Positions 1 to 8,189 of a DNA stretch of 30,184 nucleotides are shown one piece after another. The translations under genes were made by a program, and so were the position numbers. Each line of letters starts with the position of its first letter. The stretch's first letter is position 1. The notes below the pieces were generated by a model, which was not told the DNA's origin, did not search any database, and saw only the letters and a list, made by a program, of their open reading frames with translations. This stretch comes from DASZCR01 sp035942915 (lineage in GTDB: Bacteria > Acidobacteriota > Blastocatellia > Pyrinomonadales > Pyrinomonadaceae), in the NCBI GenBank assembly GCA_035942915.1, contig DASZCR010000345.1, positions 1-30,184 on the forward strand, given 5' to 3'.

Positions 1-3000
1 CTTCGGCGGCGGTCGAGGCCGCCTCGACCACCTGCGCCGACTCGGCCGCGCCCTGTCCGCCGTTGCAGATAAGATTGGCCGTCAGAGACGGCGCGGCGTT
101 GACGAGGCCAACGGTGGCGATGAAGAGCGAGAACTTGGCCGGGTCGTTGAGGATTTGCGCGACGAGGCTCGCCGTGTTGTCGACGAGGAATTGCGCGATG
201 CGGCCGGGGAGCGAACTGAGCGTGAGGTTGTCGCCCTTCCTGATGTTGAGTCGTAAGTCCGGCATCGACACTTCGAGGAAGGGACTGCTCGCGCCGACGA
301 GCGTGACCGTATAACGACCGCGCAAGGTGATAACGATGTCGTCGGTCGTCGTCGAGAGCGAAGGGTTGAGCGCGAAGTTGGTCTTGACGGCCTTGTCGAA
401 GACCATCCCGACCAGAGCGCCGCAGCCGCCTTTCTGGAAGCCGTTCATGTATTGCTCGAAGTCGAGCAGTTGTTCGAGGCCGAACGGCCACTTCGAGACC
501 TTGAAGCCTTCCGTCTCGCTGTAGGTGAAGGTGATGCTGCTGCCGACGAACTCGCGGATAGAGCCTTCGTAGCTCAACGTGCCGCGCAGTTCGGCCTCGC
601 TCGTCGCCCCGTCGCCGAACTTGCCGACGGCGAGTTGGCCGCGCGCGAAACGCTCGCCGAAGAACGAGAAGCCGCAGGCGAAGGTGAAAGATTGTTCGTT
701 CGTCAGCACGCGCAGGGCGACAGAGGGGCTGCCGGTGAAATCCCCGTCGCTGAAGCTGACGAATCCGAGATTGAAGGCTTCGAGCAGTTTGCCTGTGGCG
801 ACGACGCCGCCCGCCTGCACGTTGACGGCGAGCGATGCCTGATAGCCGAAAATCTCAAAGGTCGTCTGGATGTTGAAGCCCTGCGTGCGGCCTATCTGCG
901 TGTTGTCGGCGAGCGTGATTTTGTCGTAGATGCCGGTCGGGTCGGCCGTCTTGTCGTAGTAGTAGACGCTGCCGGTCAGCAGTTTGATGTCGAAGAAGTC
1001 GGAAGGCCACGTCGCGCCGACGCACTGTGCGAAGAAGCTGATGATGGAGAGCGGCTGCGTCAGACGGATATCGACGAGGACGGGCGTGCCGTTGATGAAG
1101 TAGAGCGTCGTCGAAAATCCGAAGGGAGGCGTGGTGTTGAAGGAGACCGTCCCCGTCACCTCTAGCGTGAGGGTCGCGGCGGCGTCGGCCGGGAAAGTGT
1201 AGTCAACGATGAGACTGAGGTTTTCGATGACGATGCCCGTCATGCCGAGCGGATTCTGTATCTGTCCGGTGCGCGAATCGGTCGCGCCTGCGGCGAGCGC
1301 CGTGAGAGCGAAGTGGCCGTTAGTGTTGGTGATGGTCAGTTCGCCGTGAAAGGTGTAGTTCGTGCCGCTCAGGGCGAGGCGCATGTCGCCGCCGAGTTTC
1401 AGTTCGTTGTTGGCGTTCGGCCGGTATTGCAGCGCGACGCCGGAGAAGCTCAAGACGTCTAAGCCGACGATTTGGAAGTCTCCGAGCGTGGCGCGAAAGA
1501 CCGTGTTCGTCGCGTTCGTGTCGATGTAGGCGTAGACGACGAGGTCGGGTCGGTTGTTAACGTCCTTCAGGACTTTGACGATGTTGGCAAAGAGCGTGCT
1601 GGTGAAGTCGAGCGCCGCGTAGAAGTTCAGCCCCGCGCCGACGGAGGCGGGCGCAGAACCGCTGCCCAGAGTCAACGCCTGCACAAACTGCGGTATTGGC
1701 GCGGTCAAAGCCTGCACGGAATCGGCGTCGAAGGAGGAGATGGCGAAGCTGGCGGCGCGCACCGTCAGGATGCCGTCGATAACGGAGAGTTCGGGCACGA
1801 TGGAGGCGAAGGTGAAGTTGTCGGCCAGCTTGACGGCGACGAAGTAGCCCCACGTCGCATCGGGGAGCTTTTTCGTCAGGAAGGCGAGGTAGCCGAAGTT
1901 GGTCGAAGTGCCGTAGAGGATGAAGGTGTTCTGCGAGAGGTTGACGAAGAGCGCGAGGCTCGACGTGCCGAATCCCGTGAAGCTGGCGGGGATGGTCGGC
2001 TCCAAAGCGACCCACGTCGTCGGGTTGGTCGGCGTCTGGTTGACGAGGTTATCGGCAACCGTCGGGAGCGAGACGGTCGAAGCGTCTGTGAGTGTGGCCG
2101 TGAGGATGGTGTCGGTCTGCGCGGCGTTGCCGGTCGAGAAGGTGAGTGTGGCGTTGATACTGGCGAACTGAAAGAGGCCGCCGACTGTGAAGGTGTAGGG
2201 CAGAGTGCCGTCGTCGAGCCGCTTGAGGATGTGGAGGTCAACGGCGAGCGCCTGAATTTTGAGGTCTGTGCGCGCTCCGAAGGAGAACTGCCAATCAAAG
2301 GTCGAGGAGGCGTTCAGTTGCACATCCTCGTCTGGCAGAACGACGACGAGCGCGGCCGTGTTGAGAGCCATCCCGCGCGGGAAGCCGTAGTCGTAAGGCA
2401 GCGAGACGCCGGAGGGCACAAGCTGCGCGTTCATCGCAACAAGGTCAATTGTCAGCGGGTCAACCAATTCGGCCCCAACCGTCCACGTCGCGCCCGACTT
2501 GTTGGCGGTGACGGCGAGGCCGACTGAGGCCAGCGTGAGCACGCCTTCGATGTAGACCTCTGTGGCGAGCGTGCCCGTCGTCCAATCGAGCGAGAGGTCG
2601 AAGACAATCTCTCTCACGGAGAGTTGTTCTTCGCTGATGAGCGACCAGATGTCATGGCTGACGAGTTCGAGCGAGATGTAGGTAATCGCCGGTGTTGTGA
2701 GGTTGGCATCAAGGTCGAGGTAGCTGAGGACGAAGCGGCCGTTGGCGATGCTCTCAGGCAGATAGCTGACCAACTGCTCGCCGCCGAGGAAGGTGGTCAT
2801 TTCGCCGAGACTCGGCAGGACGACGGGGTGGGTGCTGAACTCAAGCGTCCAATCGCTGTCGGCTTCCGGCTTCGAGACGTTGACGGAGACGCTCACGCTG
2901 GCGATGTTGACCGTCCCGCTGACCCCGCCGGTGACAATCCGATTGCTCAACGGCTGGTCAACGCGAAATTCGATGTTCATGTCGCTGATGACCAGACGTT

Positions 3001-5671
3001 CTGGAACGATTGTCCAGTCGGAGTCGGAAGTGAGACCGAAGGTCACGCTTTGCAGCGTCTGCGTCGAAGGGTTGTATTCAATTGCCAGACTGCCGAGCGC
3101 GTAGCCGGGAAGGCTGCCGAGCGTGCCCGGCATCAACGTGCTCAACTGCGTGCCGCCGAGCAGCGCCGAGAAGTCTGTCAGGTTGTTGAGGTTGATGTTC
3201 GAGAGAGCCTGAAGCGTCCAGTTGCCCGCGCCGATAGGGAGGACGACTGAACCGACGAGGTCGAGGCTGTTGCCGACGAGGAAGCTTCCCGTTATCGCTC
3301 CGACGATAGAGGTCTCGGCCGGGTCTATCTGCCCGTCCGTGCCCGCGTAGTGTCTCACCGTCAGTTCGACGTTAAGGTTGCTCAGTTCGAGCAGCCCTTC
3401 GATGATTTTCCAGAGAGCCTGCGGCTGACCCGTCTGCGGGTCGATGCCCGTCGCGGAGATGCCGAGTTCCAGATAACTGAACCAGCCGCCCGGCGCAGTG
3501 AACTCGACGGCGAACTCGTAAATCTGAAAGCCCGGCAGCACGCGCACGTCGGGCGGGAGCGTCGAGACGAGGTCTTCGCTCGTGACGATGCCGAGGAAAG
3601 CGACGAGGCTCGTGACGGGCGCGCTCTGGCCGGATTGGAGAGTCAAGTACCAATTCGTCAGCCCGATGGGCAGTTGCACGGCGAGGGGAACCGTCGAGCC
3701 GCCGAGCGCGGCGCTGCCTTCGACGGCGGCCGTCTGAAGGCTGTAATCCTTCTCGCTCAGGTAGACGCTGTCGAGGCAGAGTTGCGGAGCGGCGAGCGAG
3801 ACGGCGGGCAGGTTGTTAATCGACAAAGAGAGATTGGGGAAGTCTGCGCGCAGGTGTATCTCGACTTGCGGCGGGAGGGGCGAGACGCGGCCGGTGAGGG
3901 TGAGCGGTTGCGGAATCTGTGCGACCAACTGCGTGGCGTAAGTCAGCATCGAGCCGGAGAGCGTCAGTTGCGCGTAGAAGTTGAGACCCTCGCTGAGAGT
4001 GATGTTGTGTTCGGGTTCGACGTGCGAGTCGGAGGAGAGATAGAAGGTCGGCGTGCCGAGCGTCAACCCGTCGAAGAACGTGTCGGTCAGATGTGCGAAG
4101 CTCTGCGCGAAATGCCAGCCCGTCGGCGGGGTGATTTTCAGCGTCAGGCGCAGCGTGTCGGCCGGAGCCTCGAAGGTCGCTTCGAGTCCCATCCCGTCAA
4201 CGCCGAGCATGGCAGCGGCCGCTGTCCCGACGACGTTGACGCTCGTATTGGTTTGCCAGACGACGTTGTTGTTGTGCGGGACGAGGTTCTTGATGACGAC
4301 TTGGTCGCTGCCGAAGTTCTCCGTAAAGAGCCGGATGATATTCGTGTACTCGCTGCCGATGCTGGTCTGGTCGAGGACGAGTTGCTGCTCTGTGCTGGCG
4401 GCGTAAGCCTGCCGCAAGCGGTCGCGCAACTGGCGCAGGATGAGGGGCAGCGGGTCGGCGAAGACCGTCGCTTCCGCCCACGCGCTGTAGACGTTGCCGA
4501 CCGACGCGCGCACGCGCGCCTTGTAGGTCTGCCCGTCGGTTAGTCCGCTGACGTTGGCCTGTGTCGTCGGAGCACTGATGGTCTGCTGCGAGAGGCGCGC
4601 GGGCTGTGCGGCCGTGTCCCACAACTCGAACTCGTAGCCGGTCGCGCCGTTGACCGTCTGCCAGAAGACTTCCATCGTGCCGTCGAGGTAGTTGGGCGTC
4701 GCCCACGTCGGCGTGTCGAGGTTGATAATCGTGACCGTCTGGTCTGCGCTCAAAGACCCGACCACGTTGCCGACCCACGCGCGCGCGTAGGCGTGATAGG
4801 TCTGTCCGGCTTCAAGCCCCGAAGTGACGGTGACGGGGCGAGCCGAGGGCGCAACCTGCTCCTGCAAGACGACGGTCTGATTGTCGGCCGCGCGCAACTC
4901 GAAGTCGTAAGCCTGTGCGCCCGCGACATCAGGCCAGCGCCCGTAGAGCGTCCCGGCCTCGTAGGTGACGGAGAGCGCGGGCGCGTCGAGGTCGAACACT
5001 TGCACCGACTGCGGGACGCTCCACAGGCCGACTGCGTTATCTGCGCGCGCACGGATGCGCCCCGTGTAGGTTTGCCCCTGCGCGAGATGGTACGTGGCGG
5101 CGTCGATGCTGATAGGCATCTCGGAGAGAGTCGCCGTCACGCTGGCGACTCTCGTTCCCGTCGCATCGCTCAACTCGAACTCGTAGGATGTCGCGCCTGA
5201 GACGGCAGACCACAGGACTTGGACGCTGCCGCTTTCGTAGGTGAGTTGCAGGAGCGGGCGTCCGAGCGTGACGCTGGCGGCCGCTGCTGCTGCTGCGGGC
5301 GCATCCACCTCGTCGGCCGGCGCGGGCATGGCCTCCAACGCAGCATTGAGCGGCTGCGCTGTGGCCGATGCCGTCGCAACGGCATCACGCGGGACGCTGT
5401 CGCCGCCGGTCGTGACGTTGACGGGATTGCTGAAGCGGCCGGTCGAGACGCCGTCGCGCCCGCGCACGCGTCCTGCGTAGGTCTCGTGCGGCAAGACCTG
5501 CGTGCCGTCGATTGGTATCGTCAGAGGCGACTGTGCGGCGCTCAGTTGCGCGACGATGAGACCGTCGGCGTTCGACAGCACAAAATCGTATCCGGTCGCG
5601 CCTTCGACCGGCGTCCAACTGGCCTCGACGTTCCCGTCCTCAGAGAGGAGTTGCAGAATCGGGGTGTCCAC
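1..5671 (-). CDS. Giant FnIII-repeat protein with a long beta-rich repeat region (partial, C-terminus off the left edge)
   Basis: One reading frame without a stop runs from GTG at 5671 to the window edge, giving 1890 visible codons. I checked the frame at about ten points and found no shift. The GTG is preceded by AAGGAGA at 5679-5685 with a 7-base spacer. There is no signal peptide. Residues about 1-407 hold four fibronectin-III-like modules, each with a GAT(G/S)Y(D/E)F(E/V)L-type strand and a (G/H)xTYxxRxR-type strand; an Ala-rich linker separates modules 1 and 2. From about residue 410 the protein is Thr/Ser/Leu-rich and looks all-beta. Units of the form FLGxxxLxxxLP recur near residues 687, 829 and 953, and GLNFYAxL recurs near 561 and 1345. 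It may belong with the large uncharacterised DUF6603-type proteins, but I cannot confirm this. It lies 148 bases downstream of two HNH genes on the same strand. The reading frame is certain; the function is unknown. Confidence 0.88.
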   Translation of the reverse strand, partial: MDTPILQLLSEDGNVEASWTPVEGATGYDFVLSNADGLIVAQLSAAQSPLTIPIDGTQVLPHETYAGRVRGRDGVSTGRFSNPVNVTTGGDSVPRDAVATASATAQPLNAALEAMPAPADEVDAPAAAAAAASVTLGRPLLQLTYESGSVQVLWSAVSGATSYEFELSDATGTRVASVTATLSEMPISIDAATYHLAQGQTYTGRIRARADNAVGLWSVPQSVQVFDLDAPALSVTYEAGTLYGRWPDVAGAQAYDFELRAADNQTVVLQEQVAPSARPVTVTSGLEAGQTYHAYARAWVGNVVGSLSADQTVTIINLDTPTWATPNYLDGTMEVFWQTVNGATGYEFELWDTAAQPARLSQQTISAPTTQANVSGLTDGQTYKARVRASVGNVYSAWAEATVFADPLPLILRQLRDRLRQAYAASTEQQLVLDQTSIGSEYTNIIRLFTENFGSDQVVIKNLVPHNNNVVWQTNTSVNVVGTAAAAMLGVDGMGLEATFEAPADTLRLTLKITPPTGWHFAQSFAHLTDTFFDGLTLGTPTFYLSSDSHVEPEHNITLSEGLNFYAQLTLSGSMLTYATQLVAQIPQPLTLTGRVSPLPPQVEIHLRADFPNLSLSINNLPAVSLAAPQLCLDSVYLSEKDYSLQTAAVEGSAALGGSTVPLAVQLPIGLTNWYLTLQSGQSAPVTSLVAFLGIVTSEDLVSTLPPDVRVLPGFQIYEFAVEFTAPGGWFSYLELGISATGIDPQTGQPQALWKIIEGLLELSNLNVELTVRHYAGTDGQIDPAETSIVGAITGSFLVGNSLDLVGSVVLPIGAGNWTLQALSNINLNNLTDFSALLGGTQLSTLMPGTLGSLPGYALGSLAIEYNPSTQTLQSVTFGLTSDSDWTIVPERLVISDMNIEFRVDQPLSNRIVTGGVSGTVNIASVSVSVNVSKPEADSDWTLEFSTHPVVLPSLGEMTTFLGGEQLVSYLPESIANGRFVLSYLDLDANLTTPAITYISLELVSHDIWSLISEEQLSVREIVFDLSLDWTTGTLATEVYIEGVLTLASVGLAVTANKSGATWTVGAELVDPLTIDLVAMNAQLVPSGVSLPYDYGFPRGMALNTAALVVVLPDEDVQLNASSTFDWQFSFGARTDLKIQALAVDLHILKRLDDGTLPYTFTVGGLFQFASINATLTFSTGNAAQTDTILTATLTDASTVSLPTVADNLVNQTPTNPTTWVALEPTIPASFTGFGTSSLALFVNLSQNTFILYGTSTNFGYLAFLTKKLPDATWGYFVAVKLADNFTFASIVPELSVIDGILTVRAASFAISSFDADSVQALTAPIPQFVQALTLGSGSAPASVGAGLNFYAALDFTSTLFANIVKVLKDVNNRPDLVVYAYIDTNATNTVFRATLGDFQIVGLDVLSFSGVALQYRPNANNELKLGGDMRLALSGTNYTFHGELTITNTNGHFALTALAAGATDSRTGQIQNPLGMTGIVIENLSLIVDYTFPADAAATLTLEVTGTVSFNTTPPFGFSTTLYFINGTPVLVDIRLTQPLSIISFFAQCVGATWPSDFFDIKLLTGSVYYYDKTADPTGIYDKITLADNTQIGRTQGFNIQTTFEIFGYQASLAVNVQAGGVVATGKLLEAFNLGFVSFSDGDFTGSPSVALRVLTNEQSFTFACGFSFFGERFARGQLAVGKFGDGATSEAELRGTLSYEGSIREFVGSSITFTYSETEGFKVSKWPFGLEQLLDFEQYMNGFQKGGCGALVGMVFDKAVKTNFALNPSLSTTTDDIVITLRGRYTVTLVGASSPFLEVSMPDLRLNIRKGDNLTLSSLPGRIAQFLVDNTASLVAQILNDPAKFSLFIATVGLVNAAPSLTANLICNGGQGAAESAQVVEAASTAAE

Positions 5672-5678
5672 GAATTTT

Positions 5679-5685
5679 TCTCCTT
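5679..5685 (-). promoter_or_regulatory. Ribosome binding site of the giant FnIII protein
   Basis: The minus strand reads AAGGAGA, then seven bases, then GTG. This near-consensus site fixes the start of the giant gene at a GTG codon, which an ATG-only search would miss. Confidence 0.8.
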
Positions 5686-5819
5686 GACGATGTGGCGTGT
5701 GCGTGAGTGTGTGAAGCGTGCTGGCCGCCGCCGTCTCCCCGGCGCGAGAGATAAGGTGAGGGACGAGTCGGCTTGAGAGGGCGCGCTTCGGAGATGCGCG
5801 GCGGACGACGACTGAGGCG

Positions 5820-6707
5820 TTAGCCGCCCGCGCTTGGGTCGCCCTGTGCGCCTTGCAGGATTTTGCTCTTGTCCGTGCCGGGGAAATAGTTGAACGTGCC
5901 GCCGGAGACGAAATTCTTCTTCGAGCCGGTGAAGACGAAGCCGGCCATTTTCGCCGTCTCGATGAAGAGACGCGTCAGGAGGTCGCCGTCTTGAAAGGCG
6001 CTCCAAAAGACGGTCATCCACGTTGACCAGAAGCCGCTATACATGGCCGTCGCCGTAATCTGTTCGCACATGAGGTTGTAGACGAGCGCGTTGTCTCGGC
6101 TGTTGCGCAGGCGCGTGACGGCGTTTTGCGCCAACTGCCAGACGTTCGTCCGCTGTCTGACGCGCTGGTCGGTGACCACCTGATAATCGTTGACAGGGAT
6201 GCTCATCGTGTTCGATGTGGCGTCGTAATAGATGGAGTTGAGTGCGAAGAGGTCGATGGTGGCCTGCGCGTTAGAGGTGGAAGCCGTGCCGGGTTTGACA
6301 ATCACCTGCTGCTCGGATGAAAGCGTCGTGCGCTCTCCGAGAGGCGTCACGTAGACGACGTTGACGGTCTGCAAGATGTACTGAAAAGGGCTGCGGCTGT
6401 CGAGCGTGAAGGTGGCGTCGGCGTCAGGCCAGAGGCTGCGCGTCTTCCAGTTCTGCTTGTCGAGATAGGCCTGCTCGGCGCTCGCGTAACAGTCGGGACA
6501 GGAGAGCAGCAGGTAGTTCCAATCGCTCAGGCTGAAGACGGACTGCTCGGAACGCTTGTCCTGAATGATGATGGGGTCGTCGAGCGCACGCTCGCAGAAG
6601 GAGCAGTACTCGCCGACGGTCGCCAGCAGCAGGTCTCCCAGTTGAGAGGCTTTCAGCGCGCGTCCGTTCGACGGGCTTGGCAGGGTCGATTTGTTGACTG
6701 GTCTCAT
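5820..6707 (-). CDS. Degenerate HNH-nuclease paralog (zinc site kept, catalytic residues lost)
   Basis: This 295-residue protein starts at ATG, with GGAG seven bases upstream. It is a paralog of the HNH protein encoded 31 bases upstream: both begin MRPV(N/T)K, both have a CSxCE knuckle, a DWxxxLLSCxxC segment, an SGF(F/W)STW(M/L)TVF block and a TDK(S/T)K C-terminal region. The zinc cysteines C35, C38, C70 and C73 are present. The residues that make an HNH site are not: the EHxxPK segment of the paralog is replaced around Q49-D50, the Asn before LLSC is Tyr65, and CxxCN..K has become CPDCY. It lacks the roughly 60-residue Lys-rich N-terminal extension of its neighbour. I infer a non-catalytic partner, regulator or DNA-binding subunit. 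The frame is intact, so it is not simply a pseudogene. Confidence 0.85.
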   Translation of the reverse strand: MRPVNKSTLPSPSNGRALKASQLGDLLLATVGEYCSFCERALDDPIIIQDKRSEQSVFSLSDWNYLLLSCPDCYASAEQAYLDKQNWKTRSLWPDADATFTLDSRSPFQYILQTVNVVYVTPLGERTTLSSEQQVIVKPGTASTSNAQATIDLFALNSIYYDATSNTMSIPVNDYQVVTDQRVRQRTNVWQLAQNAVTRLRNSRDNALVYNLMCEQITATAMYSGFWSTWMTVFWSAFQDGDLLTRLFIETAKMAGFVFTGSKKNFVSGGTFNYFPGTDKSKILQGAQGDPSAGG

Positions 6708-6738
6708 GGCTCGGCTCCGGCGGACACGGCCGCCAGCG

Positions 6739-7854
6739 TTAGGGCAACTTGGTCTTGTCGGTGTTTTTGAAGTTGTTGTTGTTGACGAATGAGAGAAACT
6801 TCGTCGCGTAGTTGTCGCCGTTGAACTGCGTCGCGTTGGGATAAGTTTTAAAGACGGTCAGCCACGTCGAGAAGAAGCCCGCGCTGGTGATAGTGTCCAT
6901 CACCTGCTCCCACATGTCCGTGTAATTCTGCTGCGTGCTGTTGGCGGCCGTGATGCGCCCGATTCTGGCAATCGCATTGAGAGCGTCGAACCAGCACTTG
7001 GTTTTGCGCAGCACGCGGCTGTCGTAGGAGTGCCGGTCGCCGCGCAGTTGGTTGATTTGCATCAGGTCGAGGCTGCGCTGCGCGGCCGCCGCGTTTCCCG
7101 GTTTGGCCGATGCGCCGCCCGTGCCGGTGGCGATGACGCGCACAGACCTGTTCGTCGAGACGTTGTTGTTCGGGTTGAGGATGTCGGCCGTGACGGTGCG
7201 CGCGACGGGGTCGAGTAGGGCATTCGTGTGGCCGAGCGAGGTTTGCTGGTTAGCCGCCAGCGAGGCCGTGCCTGCGCCCGTTACCCTATGCAGCCGGTAC
7301 TGTATCCACCTGAAAGTTTTGAGGTCTTTGTCAGGCCAGATGTAGTAGTCGTCAAGCGCGTCTTGATACTCGGCGAGGGTCGGCGCTTTATTGAGGAGCG
7401 CCTGAACGTCCGTCAGGGACGGCTTGTTGCTCTTGGCGTTGTTGCAGGGGCCGCACGAGAGCAGGAAGTTGTCCCAGTCGAGAGCCAAATTTGTCAGCGT
7501 GGACTTCGGCTTGACGTGCTCGACCTCGGCCAACTGCTTGATGGTGGTCTCGCAGTAAGAGCAGTAGTTGCCGAGAAAGAACATCAGCGGGTCGGCCGCT
7601 TTGATGTACTCCTTGCCCATCTTTTTATCCATCGACTTCTTGAACGCCTTCTCTCCGGCCGTTCTGGTGTTGATGGTCTTGCCGTTGATGCGCCGGAGGT
7701 CGGTGAGGCATTGGGTGGCCGTCGGGTTCGTCGTTTTGAACTTCTGCTTCACGTAAGTCTTGGCCGCGCCCTTATTGAATCGGAAGTTGGTTTTCGGGGT
7801 GTAGTAAGCCTGCACCGCCACCGAGTTGCCCGGCAATTTCGTCACTGGCCGCAT
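6739..7854 (-). CDS. HNH endonuclease, PtuB/TIGR02646-like
   Basis: This 371-residue protein has an HNH (beta-beta-alpha metal) nuclease core. The zinc knuckle is C98/C101 and C134/C137, the EHVKPKS motif carries the predicted general base H113, and N129, N138 and K141 complete the pattern DWDNFLLSCGPCNNAK. This arrangement resembles PtuB of Septu and retron-linked effectors (TIGR02646 type); that is family knowledge applied by eye. ATG 7854 is preferred because AGGAG lies seven bases upstream (7862-7866) and because it aligns with the MRPVNK start of the paralog. Residues 1-90 are Lys-rich and basic. It is first of three same-strand genes (HNH, degenerate HNH, giant FnIII protein) and divergent from a TIR-STAND gene. 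Its base composition looks AT-richer than flanking genes, consistent with transfer. No PtuA-like ATPase is adjacent. Confidence 0.88.
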   Translation of the reverse strand: MRPVTKLPGNSVAVQAYYTPKTNFRFNKGAAKTYVKQKFKTTNPTATQCLTDLRRINGKTINTRTAGEKAFKKSMDKKMGKEYIKAADPLMFFLGNYCSYCETTIKQLAEVEHVKPKSTLTNLALDWDNFLLSCGPCNNAKSNKPSLTDVQALLNKAPTLAEYQDALDDYYIWPDKDLKTFRWIQYRLHRVTGAGTASLAANQQTSLGHTNALLDPVARTVTADILNPNNNVSTNRSVRVIATGTGGASAKPGNAAAAQRSLDLMQINQLRGDRHSYDSRVLRKTKCWFDALNAIARIGRITAANSTQQNYTDMWEQVMDTITSAGFFSTWLTVFKTYPNATQFNGDNYATKFLSFVNNNNFKNTDKTKLP

Positions 7855-8189
7855 CTGGTCTCTCCTGAATTTATCGACGGCGGTCGAGCCTGTTCCGGCT
7901 CTCATGCAGACACTTAAAGTGAGGTCGCGCCGGGACGAGGACTGCCGCTCTGACGAGCGTCCTGTTTATCAAGCGGTTAACTGCGTTCGAGGTCTGATTG
8001 TGGTGTTTGAGGTGCTTCCCTTAGTGAATCCTGAACGTGGGAGCGGCCAAGATATTCCTGTCGCTTTCTGATGTCAATAATTTTGTCGCGGACGGGACAG
8101 GCTCGCGCCCGCACAGACAAAATCGGCCTCACAGTCGCCTCCCGGCGCAGGAGAGTGCTATCTTTTTCGGCATCGAGAGGTCACGGGTT
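7855..8189. promoter_or_regulatory. Divergent intergenic region between the HNH operon and the TIR-STAND gene
   Basis: These 335 bases must hold the promoters of both divergent units. I see no convincing -35/-10 pairs and no gene. The only clear structure is an inverted repeat, ATTTTGTC at 8080-8087 and GACAAAAT at 8116-8123, with a 28-base spacer. It lies 67-110 bases before the TIR-STAND start and could be an operator or a stem. AGGAG at 7862-7866 (minus) and GAGAGG at 8175-8180 (plus) serve the two start codons. Confidence 0.5.

Noticed and set aside
1472..2527. 351-codon plus-strand frame
   Set aside because: Same reason: antisense to the giant gene, low-complexity charged translation, no recognisable start context.
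3350..4543. 397-codon plus-strand frame opposite the giant gene
   Set aside because: Its translation is Arg/Glu/Val-rich with no domain pattern, while the minus strand gives a coherent beta-rich protein continuous over 5.6 kb.
6739..7854. Complete Septu system (PtuA plus PtuB)
   Set aside because: Only a PtuB-like HNH protein is present; no PtuA-type ABC/AAA ATPase or retron reverse transcriptase lies nearby.
7855..7905. 17-residue N-terminal extension of the intact HNH protein
   Set aside because: The internal ATG 7854 has AGGAG at proper spacing and aligns with the paralog start.
8037..8189. 51-residue N-terminal extension of the TIR-STAND protein
   Set aside because: The extension shows no domain, and the TIR fold begins at the ATG at 8190, which has a ribosome binding site.
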